From NCBI GenBank assembly GCA_029938605.1, contig JAOZUO010000021.1:16616-66742 (forward strand): DNA of 50,127 nucleotides. Reading direction: 5' to 3'. This DNA comes from Deltaproteobacteria bacterium. Its GTDB lineage: Bacteria > Myxococcota_A > Polyangia > HGW-17 > JAJRWW01. Shown piece after piece: positions 1 to 8,451 of this stretch. How positions within the stretch are numbered: position 1 is the stretch's first letter; every line of letters begins with the position of its first letter. Made by a program: the position numbers and the translations under genes. The notes beneath the pieces are model-generated. The model saw nothing but the letters and a program-made list of their open reading frames with translations, was not told where the DNA came from and ran no database searches.

Positions 1-90
1 CCCGGAGTCGTCGGTCCCGGAGTCGTCGGTCCCGGAGTCGTCGGTCCCGGAGTCGTCGGTCCCGGAGTCGCCGGTCCCGGAGTCATCCCC
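1..90. repeat. 15-bp tandem repeat at the left window edge
   Basis: Six back-to-back copies of a 15-bp unit (CCCGGAGTCGTCGGT); the last two have diverged. The unit is a multiple of three and has no stop in the frame of the following acetyltransferase, where it reads as a PESSV pentapeptide. On the opposite strand it reads TDDSG, a linker type common in secreted proteins of myxobacteria-like organisms. Either reading is possible because the array runs off the window. Confidence 0.85.
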
Positions 91-91
91 G

Positions 92-1048
92 TTGCTTCCC
101 GTGACCGTGACCCAGTCCCTGGGCGCGGCCCCCGTCAATGGTGGCCTGGACAAGCTCGTGGAGGCGCTCAGCGTCCCGTGTACGCCCTCCATGGCGGACG
201 TGCTCAAGGGTCCCCGGCGGGAGCCCCTGCCCTCCCGGGACACGATCTTCGAAATCGTGACCGAGCTGCGGTCGGTGATGTTCCCGGGCTACTGGGGCAC
301 GGCGGAGCTGTCGGCGGACTCCATGGGCTTTCATATTGGCTCCACCCTGGACCGCGTCCAACGGCTTTTGCAGGAGCAGGTCCGCCGCGGCTTCTGCTTC
401 ATCTGCGCCCAGGACAACTCAGGCACCTGCGAGGACTGCGCCGCGCGCGCTCTGAGCCACACCAGGGATTTCCTCGAGCGGCTCCCGGCAGTCAAGCGCA
501 TGCTCACCCTGGACGCCGCCGCCACCTACGCCGGCGACCCCGCCGCCAACAGCGCCGACGAGGCGGTGTTTTGCTACCCGGGCTTGCTGGCCATCACCAA
601 CTACCGCCTGGCCCACGAGCTGTGGACTCTGGGGGTGCCGCTCATCCCGCGCATGATCACCGAGCAGGCCCACTCCATCACGGGCATCGACATCCACCCC
701 GGCGCCACCATCGGAGAGCGGTTCTTCATCGACCACGGCACCGGCGTGGTCATCGGTGAGACCAGCATCATCGGCCAACGCGTCAAGCTCTACCAAGGCG
801 TGACCCTGGGCGCCAAACGCATCCCCGTGGACGCCGACGGCAAGCCGGTCAAGGGCGTAGCCAGACATCCCATCGTGGCCGACGACGTAGTCATCTACGG
901 TGGCGCCACCATCCTCGGCAGGATCCACATCGGCCAGGGTGCCGTGGTGGGCGGCAACGTCTGGCTCACCCACGACGTGGCCCCCGGAGGACGCGTCACC
1001 CAGGCCAAGGTCCAGTACGAAAACTTCGAGAGCGGCGCCGGAATATAG
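92..1048 (+). CDS. cysE: Serine O-acetyltransferase (long CysE/EpsC type)
   Basis: Transfers acetyl from acetyl-CoA to L-serine, giving O-acetylserine for cysteine synthesis; cytoplasmic. The C-terminal third is a left-handed beta-helix of hexapeptide repeats starting near residue 197 (GIDIHPGATIGERF), with the active-site region DHGTGVVIGET at about 214. The N-terminal helical domain holds a four-Cys cluster (CFIC...CEDC) near residue 105. The length of 318 aa fits the long subfamily. The start is uncertain: TTG at 92 and GTG at 101 are both in frame with no clear Shine-Dalgarno (SD) site, and the frame stays open through the PESSV repeats to the window edge, so the gene may begin upstream. 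The family assignment is firm; the start is not. Confidence 0.9.
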   Translation: MLPVTVTQSLGAAPVNGGLDKLVEALSVPCTPSMADVLKGPRREPLPSRDTIFEIVTELRSVMFPGYWGTAELSADSMGFHIGSTLDRVQRLLQEQVRRGFCFICAQDNSGTCEDCAARALSHTRDFLERLPAVKRMLTLDAAATYAGDPAANSADEAVFCYPGLLAITNYRLAHELWTLGVPLIPRMITEQAHSITGIDIHPGATIGERFFIDHGTGVVIGETSIIGQRVKLYQGVTLGAKRIPVDADGKPVKGVARHPIVADDVVIYGGATILGRIHIGQGAVVGGNVWLTHDVAPGGRVTQAKVQYENFESGAGI

Positions 1049-1079
1049 TCGGTGGCGTTGCTGAGAGATCCCTCCTCTC

Positions 1080-1160
1080 GCTGCGCTCGGTCGGGATGAC
1101 ACCTTGCGCTGCGCTCGGTCGGGATGACACCTTGCGCTGCGCTCGGTCGGGATGACAACT
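1080..1160. repeat. 28-bp tandem repeat, dispersed intergenic family
   Basis: Two full copies and one partial copy of a 28-bp unit with core GCTGCGCTCGGTCGGGATGAC fill most of the gap between cysE and the metal permease. The same core occurs on the other strand at about 23155-23216 (GTCATTCCGACCGAGCGTAG), so this is a dispersed intergenic repeat family and not coding sequence. Confidence 0.8.
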
Positions 1161-1219
1161 GGGCGGGATGACACTTTCCCTCTGGTACTTCGGTATCTCC
1201 GATCTATATTGTAGTAACT

Positions 1220-2467
1220 ATGGACCATCTACTGGGCATACTGAACGAGTCCTGGGTGTTGCTGGCCAAGATGGCTCCCTATCTTCTGCTGGGCGTGGTG
1301 GTGGCCGGCGCCATGCACGTGATCCTGCCCGAGGGACTCATCGCGCGGTATCTGGGCAAACCGGGCCTGGGCTCCGTGGTGCGCTCCACGGCCTTGGGCG
1401 TACCCCTGCCCCTGTGCTCTTGTGGGGTGGTGCCCGTGGCCGCCTCCCTCAAAAAGGAGGGCGCCTCCAGCGGCGCAGTGGTGGGGTTCCTCGTGTCCAC
1501 GCCCACCTCGGGTGTGGACTCCATCCTGGCGACCTACGCACTCATCGGCCCGGCCTACGCGGTGATCCGCGTCATCGGTTCTTTTGTGTTGGGGATCTCC
1601 GCCGGCGTGGCCGCCAACTTCGTAGCCAGGGACGGACAGACACCCACCAGGCCGGCGACCTCGGCCCAACCCGACACCAAGGGGTCCAACCCGGTGGTCG
1701 AGGGCATCGCTTACGGCTTCGGCGACATGCTCGGCGCCATCGCCAGACCCCTGGCCCTGGGCATCCTGCTGGGCGGGGTCATCACCTATCTGGTACCGGC
1801 GAGCTTCGTCACCAAGTACGTGGGCACCGGCCTGTGGTCGTACCTGGTGATGCTCGCGGTGGGCTTGCCCCTCTACGTCTGCGCCAGCGGCTCCATCCCC
1901 CTGGCGGCGGCCTTCATCGCCCTGGGCATCAGCCCCGGCGCCGCGCTGATCTTCCTCATCGTGGGCCCCGCCACCAACGTGGCCACCTTTACGGTGGTGC
2001 TGGAGATGCTCGGCAGGCGCGTGCTGATCATTTACCTCACGGTTATCTCCCTGGGCGCCCTGGCCATGGGCGCGGCCACGGACCTCTTCTTCTCCGCGCT
2101 CCCGTCGCTGCTACCGGCCGTGGCCACCAGCGGGAAACACCACGCCGCGGGCCTCCACTGGCTGGAGATCTCCATGGCGCTGGTGCTCGGCGCGGCCACG
2201 CTCTACCACCTGAGCCGGGAGGCCAAGACCATCCTCAACCGCCGCCGACAGCCCGACGCCGACGCCTTCGTGCTGCGCGTACCCGACATGAACTGTCAGC
2301 ACTGCGCGGGGTCGGTCACCAAGGCCATCGTGAACCTGCCCGGAGTACGCGACATCAACGCCGATCCGGGCACCAAGCTGCTCACCCTCGACCTGGAGCA
2401 AGACGCCGACACCGACGGCCTGGTTCAGGCCATCGAAAAAGCCGGCTTCCACCCCGAAAAGGCCTAA
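1220..2467 (+). CDS. SO_0444-family Cu/Zn efflux permease with C-terminal HMA domain
   Basis: Predicted inner-membrane permease of the DUF318/ArsP-like superfamily, thought to export soft metals. The first ~340 residues form hydrophobic segments in two halves separated by a hydrophilic loop near residues 135-160. The motif PLCSCGVVP near residue 65 is the family hallmark, and SIPLAAAF marks the second half. Residues ~350-415 form a heavy-metal-associated domain with the metal-binding MNCQHCAG at about 357. The 415-aa length fits the family. The ATG at 1220 follows an AT-rich stretch without an obvious SD, so a short leader is possible. Metal specificity cannot be read from the sequence. Confidence 0.88.
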   Translation: MDHLLGILNESWVLLAKMAPYLLLGVVVAGAMHVILPEGLIARYLGKPGLGSVVRSTALGVPLPLCSCGVVPVAASLKKEGASSGAVVGFLVSTPTSGVDSILATYALIGPAYAVIRVIGSFVLGISAGVAANFVARDGQTPTRPATSAQPDTKGSNPVVEGIAYGFGDMLGAIARPLALGILLGGVITYLVPASFVTKYVGTGLWSYLVMLAVGLPLYVCASGSIPLAAAFIALGISPGAALIFLIVGPATNVATFTVVLEMLGRRVLIIYLTVISLGALAMGAATDLFFSALPSLLPAVATSGKHHAAGLHWLEISMALVLGAATLYHLSREAKTILNRRRQPDADAFVLRVPDMNCQHCAGSVTKAIVNLPGVRDINADPGTKLLTLDLEQDADTDGLVQAIEKAGFHPEKA

Positions 2468-2505
2468 GCCTTTCCCTTCATTCCCTGCTTCCCAATTCGC
2501 GCCGA

Positions 2506-3357
2506 ATGGCTATCATCCCAGTCCGCACCATGATCCTACTCGAGCTCAGCTGCGCCCTCATCGTCGCCACCTACCTCGCCGTGCGCGCTTACTACGAGAC
2601 CGATCGCGGTCGCCTCTTCCGACGCATGGGGTTGGTGCTCGCCGCGAGCTGGACCGCCGAAAACAGCGTCATCCACGCCTACCACTTCTACCAGTACAGT
2701 CCCCGCTGGAGCATTTTCGTCGACCACGTGCCGCTGATGATTATCATCATCTGGCCCGTGGTCATCACCTCCGCCTGGGACCTCATGAACGCTTTGGCCG
2801 GCCGCACGGGCGGTCGCAAGGTGCTGGTCGCCGCCGGCGCCATGGTCTTCATCGACGCCTTCGTCATGGAGCCCATCGCCGTGCAGTCCGGTCTCTGGTC
2901 CTGGAACGAGCCCGGCCTCTTCGGGGTCCCGCCCATCGGCGTGCTCGGCTGGGCCTACTTCGCCGTGGCCTGCCTCGCCATCTTCGATTGGGTGGACCGC
3001 AACCGCCGCTCCCCCTGGCTCGAGCTTGGAGTCCTGGTGATCCCCATGGCCTTCACCCACCTGACCCTACTGGTCACCTGGTGGGGCGCCCTCCGCTGGA
3101 TCAACCACCCCATCAACCCCTGGATCGCCGTGGCCCTGGCGTGGCTCCTCCACTCGGGCCTCGCCCTCCTCTCCTCGCGTCACCCGGCCGCCGAACGCCT
3201 CCACCGCCGGGACCTGCTGATCCGCGTCCCCGCCGCCGCCTTCTTCTTCGTGCTCCTGGGCATGGACGCCCAAGACAACCTCCCGCTCATCGTCTACGCC
3301 ATCGCCCTGGCACCGCCCTACCTGGTCCTCACCTGGCGCGCCCGGGGAGCCCAATGA
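2506..3357 (+). CDS. Carotenoid biosynthesis (DUF422/CruF-like) membrane protein
   Basis: Integral membrane protein of about 283 aa with seven to eight hydrophobic segments. The segment EPIAVQSGLWSWNEPGLFG followed by PPIGVLGW matches the core of the DUF422 carotenoid-biosynthesis family, whose characterised members (CruF/CrtF-like) hydrate carotenoid end groups. The start is either ATG 2506 or ATG 2530 (MILLELSCALIVATYL), neither with a strong SD; the second would begin directly at the first membrane segment. It follows the metal permease by 38 bp on the same strand. No other carotenoid gene is in the window, so the substrate is unknown. Confidence 0.72.
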   Translation: MAIIPVRTMILLELSCALIVATYLAVRAYYETDRGRLFRRMGLVLAASWTAENSVIHAYHFYQYSPRWSIFVDHVPLMIIIIWPVVITSAWDLMNALAGRTGGRKVLVAAGAMVFIDAFVMEPIAVQSGLWSWNEPGLFGVPPIGVLGWAYFAVACLAIFDWVDRNRRSPWLELGVLVIPMAFTHLTLLVTWWGALRWINHPINPWIAVALAWLLHSGLALLSSRHPAAERLHRRDLLIRVPAAAFFFVLLGMDAQDNLPLIVYAIALAPPYLVLTWRARGAQ

Positions 3358-3382
3358 TGCGGAGCTGATCCGCTCCGGCAAA

Positions 3383-3440
3383 CCAGTCTGCCGATCCAGT
3401 CTGCCGATCCAGTCTGCCAATCCGATCTGCCAATCCGATC
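3383..3440. repeat. 13-bp tandem repeat
   Basis: Four to five copies of a 13-bp unit (CCAGTCTGCCGAT, drifting to CCGATCTGCCAAT) between the DUF422 gene and the histidine kinase. No function is visible. Confidence 0.75.
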
Positions 3441-3542
3441 TACTTGACCCACGAGTACCCAAACGGGATACTTGAGCTGTAACTGTTGCAATTATCGCGA
3501 GCTGTGGACGAGCTTTGGACGAGCTATGGACTGGAGAAGCGG

Positions 3543-4703
3543 ATGGAGTGGATAGAGTCTCACTTTGCGTTGCCGACCCGCACCGAGCCCCAAACCCTGA
3601 ACGATGAGATCGAGCAGATCGCCGGCAACCCGGTCATCGATGGGGTCCTGGAGTCGGTGGGGGGACTCGTGGCGGTGCTGGACGCCAACCGGCAGATCGT
3701 CGCGCTGAACCAGGATTTTCTGGATTCCCTGGGAGTCGGCGATGCGGATGCCCCGCTGGGTCTACGACCTGGTGAAGCCATCAAATGCGTACACAGCGAA
3801 GACATGCCCGCCGGGTGTGGCACGTCAAAACACTGCGCCTCCTGCGGTCTGGCCATTGCCCTGGTGACGAGCCTGAAAAGTGACGAGCCGGTGGAGCGTA
3901 CGTGCTGCGCACAGATCAACGGCAGCGCCGGTCCCGAGGACCTGTTCCTGAGCGTACGCGCAAAAAGGATCGCCGTCGGTGACCACCAATTTGTGCTGCT
4001 GTTTCTCCTGGACATCACCAGCGACCAGCGCCGGGCCGCTCTGGAGCGAACATTCAACCACGATCTGAACAACGTCCTGACCGCCCTATCAGGCTCCGCC
4101 GAGCTGCTATCCCTGGAGATCGACGACAACCCCAAAGAGCTGGCCGAGATGATCCTCGTCCAGACAGAACGCCTGCAACGCGAGGTCGAGCTGCAGCGGT
4201 TGGTCCACAGCCAACAAAGCGTGGATCTCGTTCCCAGGCGCTCTGCCTTGTCGTGGGCACAGATCCTTCGGGATCTCCGCGAGAGCCTCGCGGGAAGCGA
4301 CTTGCTGCGCAACAGAACCCTGACGCTCTCCGAACGGTATTCGGACGACACATCGGGCGAAACCATCGAGACCGACCGCACGGTGTTGGCGCGCGTGCTC
4401 ACCAACATGGCGCGAAACGCGCTCGAAGCCACACCGGAAGGCGGCGAGGTGCGTGTCTGGTTGGAAATCCATCCCACCGGAGATCAGGACATCCACGTGT
4501 GGAATATCGGCCGGATCCCTCCAGAGGTGGCCCTGCGGATCTTCCAGCGCAACTTCAGCACCAAGTCCGAACCGGGCCGCGGGCTCGGCACCTTCTCCAT
4601 GAAGCTTCTCGCGGAGCAGTTTCTCAACGGCCGGGTGGAATTCACCACCTCTTGGGAAGAAGGCACGACCTTCACGCTGCGTCTGGGGACCCGCACGAAA
4701 TAA
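3543..4703 (+). CDS. PAS-domain sensor histidine kinase
   Basis: Cytoplasmic kinase of 386 aa with no membrane segment. An N-terminal PAS domain (about residues 20-150) contains a Cys-rich insert (GCGTSKHCASCG) typical of redox- or metal-linked PAS domains in deltaproteobacteria. The phospho-acceptor box is NHDLNNVLTAL with His about 173. The ATPase domain shows an N box (NMARNALEAT), an F box (IFQRNFSTK) and a G2 box (GRGLGTFSMKLL). The usual DxGxG of the G1 box is replaced by WNIGR, so ATP binding may be altered. ATG 3543 was chosen because GGAGAAG precedes it at good spacing; a TTG at 3486 is an alternative. No response regulator is adjacent, so it looks like an orphan. Confidence 0.82.
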   Translation: MEWIESHFALPTRTEPQTLNDEIEQIAGNPVIDGVLESVGGLVAVLDANRQIVALNQDFLDSLGVGDADAPLGLRPGEAIKCVHSEDMPAGCGTSKHCASCGLAIALVTSLKSDEPVERTCCAQINGSAGPEDLFLSVRAKRIAVGDHQFVLLFLLDITSDQRRAALERTFNHDLNNVLTALSGSAELLSLEIDDNPKELAEMILVQTERLQREVELQRLVHSQQSVDLVPRRSALSWAQILRDLRESLAGSDLLRNRTLTLSERYSDDTSGETIETDRTVLARVLTNMARNALEATPEGGEVRVWLEIHPTGDQDIHVWNIGRIPPEVALRIFQRNFSTKSEPGRGLGTFSMKLLAEQFLNGRVEFTTSWEEGTTFTLRLGTRTK

Positions 4704-4733
4704 TCGGGGATCGTTCGGGCAGCGTCGAAAAAC

Positions 4734-5153
4734 CTAGGCCGATTTCCTCATTACCAAGGTGGACTGAAGCTCCCGGACCATGGAGAGAACCCGTCCGGCA
4801 AGCCTTGGCTCCACATTCAGATGATCGAGCGCACGATCTATATCGGGCTCCTGGAAGGCCTTGACTCCCTGCACAAACCAACCGATGGCCGTAATCGCCC
4901 CTCGGGCCAGGCGCGAGTCGCTGACCATGGCGACCTTTAGATCGCGTTTGCGCAGCACGGAGACCATCTCAGACCGCTGCTTCAAACTGGGGTTTTTCGA
5001 GCCCGCAAAAACGAGCATTCCGGTCACGCGGTTGTCGAGGGTCGAGACAGCCTCTACCATCTCATTGAACTCCGCGTCAGTAGGCGCGTTGTCGCCGGCA
5101 CAGACGAGGAAGACGTGGTCCACTACGGAATATACGATCGTTGGGGTCGCCAT
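4734..5153 (-). CDS. Uncharacterised 139-aa protein, tandem paralogue 1 (possibly STAS-like)
   Basis: I cannot name a function. The protein is a soluble alpha/beta sequence: a strand-like start (TIVYSVVDHVFLVCAGD), a central hydrophobic strand (RVTGMLVFAG), then DSRLARGAITAIGWFVQGV, a motif shared by all three neighbouring copies. The pattern recalls short SpoIIAA/STAS-like proteins found in many copies in myxobacteria; that link is by impression only. It is the most divergent of the three copies. The leader TGTGAATTGTTATG is nearly the same as that of copy 2. It converges with the histidine kinase, whose stop is 30 bp away. Confidence 0.75.
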   Translation of the reverse strand: MATPTIVYSVVDHVFLVCAGDNAPTDAEFNEMVEAVSTLDNRVTGMLVFAGSKNPSLKQRSEMVSVLRKRDLKVAMVSDSRLARGAITAIGWFVQGVKAFQEPDIDRALDHLNVEPRLAGRVLSMVRELQSTLVMRKSA

Positions 5154-5171
5154 AACAATTCACAGTAAGGT

Positions 5172-5591
5172 CTATGCCGTCTGGTCCAGAGCCAGGGATG
5201 CCTGTAGCTCCCGAAGCTTGGAGATGATCCAGTCGGTATTACTTGGATCCGCCTTCAGAAATAGGAGCGCCTGCTGTATCTCGGACTCCCTGAAGGACTT
5301 CACGCCCTGCACAAACCAGCCAATGGCGGTAATCGCCCCCCGGGCCAGGCGCGATTCGCTGACCAGCGCCAGGCCAAGCGCGCGACGTTTCAGCACGGCA
5401 GTCATCTCGGACCGCTGATTCGACGTGGGGCGCTTTGTCCCCGCCAAGACAAGGATGCCGGTGACAGAGCTGTGGAGGTCTCTGATGGTCTTTACCATCT
5501 GGCCGAACTCCTCGTCGGTCGGTGTGTCGTCGCCTGCACAGACAAGCAAAACGTTGTCCACCACGGAATATGCGATCGTTGGGTTCAACAT
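5172..5591 (-). CDS. Uncharacterised 139-aa protein, tandem paralogue 2 (possibly STAS-like)
   Basis: Second member of the tandem family, 139 aa, ending with LRELQASLALDQTA, as copy 3 does. By eye its nucleotide sequence is about 90% identical to copy 3 over most of the gene, which points to a recent duplication or gene conversion. Conserved features are VCAGDDTPTDEEF, VTGILVLAGTKRPTS and SRLARGAITAIGWFVQGVK. The acidic TPTDEEF and the invariant ARGAITAIGWF are candidate functional sites. Only 18 bp separate it from copy 1, so the two may be co-transcribed. Function unknown. Confidence 0.75.
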   Translation of the reverse strand: MLNPTIAYSVVDNVLLVCAGDDTPTDEEFGQMVKTIRDLHSSVTGILVLAGTKRPTSNQRSEMTAVLKRRALGLALVSESRLARGAITAIGWFVQGVKSFRESEIQQALLFLKADPSNTDWIISKLRELQASLALDQTA

Positions 5592-5729
5592 AATAATTCA
5601 CACTATTGCATTTTAGGAAGCCAGCGACAACTGTTATTCATTTAATCTACCTCACAAATTTTTCATGCAAGAACAGCAATGATCCGTGGCATCCACCAAC
5701 GACAACTCCCCCTACGTCCTAGGAAAGGT

Positions 5730-6146
5730 CTATGCCGTTTGGTCCAGAGCCAAAGATGCCTGTAGTTCCCGGAGCTTGGAGATGATTCGCTCGGTGTGAC
5801 TCGGATCCGCCTTCAGATACGAGAGCGCCTGCAGTATCTCGGACTCCCTATAGGACTTCACGCCCTGCACAAACCAGCCTATGGCGGTAATCGCCCCCCG
5901 GGCCAGGCGCGATTCACTGATCAGCGCCAGGCCAAGCGCGCGACTTTGCAGCACGGCGGTCATCTCGGAGCGCTGCTTCGACGTGGGGCGCTTCGTACCC
6001 GCCAAGATGAGGATGCCGGTGACAGAGCTGTGGAGATCTTTGATGGTCTGTACCATCTGGCTGAACTCCTCGTCGGTCGGTGTGTCGTCGCCGGCACAGA
6101 CGAGCAAAACGTTTTCCACAACGGAATATGCAATAGTCGAGTTCAT
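5730..6146 (-). CDS. Uncharacterised 138-aa protein, tandem paralogue 3 (possibly STAS-like)
   Basis: Third copy, 138 aa, one residue shorter at the N-terminus (MNSTIAY against MLNPTIAY). The frame stays open upstream, but that extension only shadows the adjacent oxidoreductase; ATG 6146 aligns with the starts of the other copies. The 138 bp between copies 2 and 3 are AT-rich compared with the surroundings and probably hold a separate promoter for copy 2. Differences from copy 2 are spread through the gene and mostly conservative, so both copies look functional. Confidence 0.75.
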   Translation of the reverse strand: MNSTIAYSVVENVLLVCAGDDTPTDEEFSQMVQTIKDLHSSVTGILILAGTKRPTSKQRSEMTAVLQSRALGLALISESRLARGAITAIGWFVQGVKSYRESEILQALSYLKADPSHTERIISKLRELQASLALDQTA

Positions 6147-6214
6147 CGTACTAACCAACAGTATCGCTATTCTGATGACACACGCCGGCCGGATTGCAAG
6201 CTGCAAAAAGCAGT

Positions 6215-7240
6215 TTACTGGGATTGCTGGTCTATGCGGATACAGATTTTGCCGAAGTGGGCGCCGGCGGCCATGTGCTCGAAGGCGGCGCGGACGTCGG
6301 CCAGCGCGAAGGTGGAGTCGATGACCGGGCGGGCCGAAGCCTGGGCGAGGGCGCGGCACAGCGCCTCGAAGCTGGCGCGGTGGCCCACGAGAATGCCCTG
6401 GAGACGTACGTTGGACATGAGGATGGCGGTGAGGGGGATGGTGGCCTGGACACCGGAGAGGACGCCGATGATGGAGATGCGACCGCCCACTCGTATGGCG
6501 CGCAGGGACTGGTCCAGGGTGGCGGCGCCGCCGACTTCCACGACGTGATCCACGCCCACCTTGTCGGTGAGCTGCCGGGCGATCTTGCCCCACTCGGGCT
6601 CCGACACGTAGTTGATGCCGTCCGAGGCGCCGAGATCCTTGGCCCGGACGAGCTTGTCGTCGCTCGAGGAGGTGATGATGACCCGGGCGCCGTGTAGCCG
6701 GGCGATGAGCAGAGCGAAGAGGGAGACGCCGCCGGTGCCCTGGACGAGCACGGTGTCGCCGGCCTGGATTTCACCCTCGGTGACCAGCGCGGTCCAGGCG
6801 GTAACCGCTGCGCAGGGCAGCGCGGCGGCCTCCTCGTCGGTGAGGTACGCCGGGACCTTCACCACGGACTCGGCGTTGACCACCATGAGCTCGGCCAGGG
6901 TGCCATCCAGGGGGCCGCCCAGGGTGGAGCGGACCTGGTCCCGGTGGGGTGTGCCGGCGAGCCAGTCCTGGGCAAAGATGGGACAAACCCGGTCCCCGGC
7001 GGCCAAGCGGGTGACCCCATCGCCAAGGCCGATGACCTCGCCCACGCCGTCTGAGCACGGAATCAGCGGCAAGGGCTGGCGCGGGTTGTACAGACCCCGC
7101 ACGGTGAGCAGGTCCCGAAAGTTCAGGGAGGCGGCCTTCATGCGCAACAGCACCTGCCCCGGACCGGGCTCCGGATCCGGACGGTCCGCGAACTGCAAGT
7201 TCTCCAGGCCAAATCCGCCGTCAATGATGACTGCTTTCAT
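6215..7240 (-). CDS. Zinc-independent MDR-family NAD(P)-dependent alcohol/quinone oxidoreductase
   Basis: 341-aa medium-chain dehydrogenase/reductase. The N-terminal GroES-like domain (about 1-130) has SLNFRDLLTVRGLY and IPCSDGVGEVIGLG but lacks the catalytic-zinc Cys/His pattern and the four-Cys structural zinc lobe. The Rossmann domain begins at VLVQGTGGVSLFALLIA near residue 165. The late segment ARPVIDSTFALADVRAAFEHM with HFGKI is typical of quinone-reductase-like members. The ATG at 7240 is preceded by an AGGAG SD. The product probably reduces a quinone, enone or aldehyde; the substrate is not deducible. It faces the same way as the peroxiredoxin fusion upstream, 86 bp away. Confidence 0.85.
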   Translation of the reverse strand: MKAVIIDGGFGLENLQFADRPDPEPGPGQVLLRMKAASLNFRDLLTVRGLYNPRQPLPLIPCSDGVGEVIGLGDGVTRLAAGDRVCPIFAQDWLAGTPHRDQVRSTLGGPLDGTLAELMVVNAESVVKVPAYLTDEEAAALPCAAVTAWTALVTEGEIQAGDTVLVQGTGGVSLFALLIARLHGARVIITSSSDDKLVRAKDLGASDGINYVSEPEWGKIARQLTDKVGVDHVVEVGGAATLDQSLRAIRVGGRISIIGVLSGVQATIPLTAILMSNVRLQGILVGHRASFEALCRALAQASARPVIDSTFALADVRAAFEHMAAGAHFGKICIRIDQQSQ

Positions 7241-7326
7241 GGAGACACTCCTAGGGCTCCGGTGAGCCGATGGTTCGCTGAAACGTCGATGCGCTGCGTT
7301 GCGTTGGTTTGCGTTGCCTCGGCGAT

Positions 7327-8331
7327 TCAGTCCGTTTTGAAGTCGAAGCGGTCGAAGGCCAACACGTCTCCGAGGGCTTTTCGCTCCCGGGGTGCGCGCT
7401 CCATCTTCTGCTGGGCGGCGTCCAGCACGTCGACGTCCACGGGGCGCCCCACGGCCACCAGGGCGATGAGCACGTGATCGTCGGGGATGGCCAGGCCCTT
7501 TTTCACCACCGCGGGATCGAACCCCGCCATGGGGTGCGCCAAGAGCCCCATCTGTGTGGCCTGTAGCTGCAGACCCATGACGGCCATGCCGCTGTCGAAC
7601 ATCCAGTACTCACGGTCCATGCTGAGCTGGCAGTCCAGCTCCGGGCGGGAGACCACGGCGAAGATCACCGGCGCGGCCTTGGCCCAGGCGTTTCCGCCCT
7701 TGAGGCCGGCGTGAACCGCCTCCAGGGAGGCGCCCGTGGTGGCGATGAACCGCCAGGGCTGCATGTTGAAGCAGGACGGCGCCAGATGAGCGGCCTGAAC
7801 GAGGCGCTTGATGGTCGTCCGGGAGACCTTGCCCCCCAGGGCACGCTTCGAACGGCGAACAGCGACCAGCGGGTTCATGGCCTCGTCCGCGGCGTGGAGC
7901 TGCTCGACCATGGCGTAGACCTCGTCCACGTGGCCATCTACACGCACCTTTTTCCATTGCCAGCGGACCACGCCCGCGCGATCGATGAGGAAGGTGGAGC
8001 GCAAGATGCCGCCCTTTTCGTTCAGGGCGCCGAACTGCTCGGCCACACCCTTGTGCGGGTCCGACAGTAGCGGGATGCCCAGGTCCTTGGACTCGATGAA
8101 CTTGCACAGCGCGTTCAGACCGTCCGGAGACACGCCCACCACGTCGGCGTGCAGCTTGGCGAAATCTTTCTTGCGGGCAGTGAACTCCTGACCCTCTCGG
8201 GTGCAGCCGGAGGTGTTCGCCTTGGGATAGAAGTACAGGACAAGATAGCGGCCGGCGAAGTGGTCGCGGGTCACCAACTCCCCTTGGCTGTCTGTCAGCT
8301 CGAACTTCGGCGCCGGGTGAAACAACTTCAT
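7327..8331 (-). CDS. Peroxiredoxin (Bcp-like)-nitroreductase fusion
   Basis: 334-aa two-domain protein. Residues 1-150 are a Bcp/PrxQ-type peroxiredoxin with the peroxidatic Cys43 in NTSGCTREG; the resolving Cys that normally lies five residues later is Gln48, so it should act as a 1-Cys enzyme or use an outside thiol. Residues ~151-334 are an FMN nitroreductase domain (RRSKRALGGKVS, then LAPSCFNMQPWRF). Both frames are continuous, so the fusion is real and not a frameshift. One inference is that the flavin domain supplies electrons, directly or through a partner, to reduce the peroxidatic Cys. The neighbourhood of oxidative-stress genes supports a peroxide-defence role. Confidence 0.85.
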   Translation of the reverse strand: MKLFHPAPKFELTDSQGELVTRDHFAGRYLVLYFYPKANTSGCTREGQEFTARKKDFAKLHADVVGVSPDGLNALCKFIESKDLGIPLLSDPHKGVAEQFGALNEKGGILRSTFLIDRAGVVRWQWKKVRVDGHVDEVYAMVEQLHAADEAMNPLVAVRRSKRALGGKVSRTTIKRLVQAAHLAPSCFNMQPWRFIATTGASLEAVHAGLKGGNAWAKAAPVIFAVVSRPELDCQLSMDREYWMFDSGMAVMGLQLQATQMGLLAHPMAGFDPAVVKKGLAIPDDHVLIALVAVGRPVDVDVLDAAQQKMERAPRERKALGDVLAFDRFDFKTD

Positions 8332-8350
8332 ATTGGGCTCCTGGGCAATG

Positions 8351-8402
8351 AGGGCTCGCGAGCCCTGGAAAAAAGGCCGGGCACAGCATACCGCGCCCGG
8401 CC
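8351..8402 (-). terminator. Intrinsic terminator after the ferritin-like gene
   Basis: Read on the minus strand, an 8-bp stem (GGCCGGGC paired with GCCCGGCC, 12-nt loop, 8375-8402) is followed by six T residues (8369-8374). Directly beyond is a perfect 16-bp palindrome AGGGCTCGCGAGCCCT (8351-8366). This closes the 8452-8883 gene as a one-gene transcript. Confidence 0.8.
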
Positions 8403-8451
8403 AATGTTATCGAGGCTGTTGGTGAAGGCTGTTGGTTCAGGTTCCGCGCAC

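Noticed and set aside
1168..2505. Reading the frame from 1168 to 3357 as one 729-aa protein
   Set aside because: The first ~446 codons shadow the metal permease in another frame. Only the part from 2506 onwards looks like a protein (DUF422).
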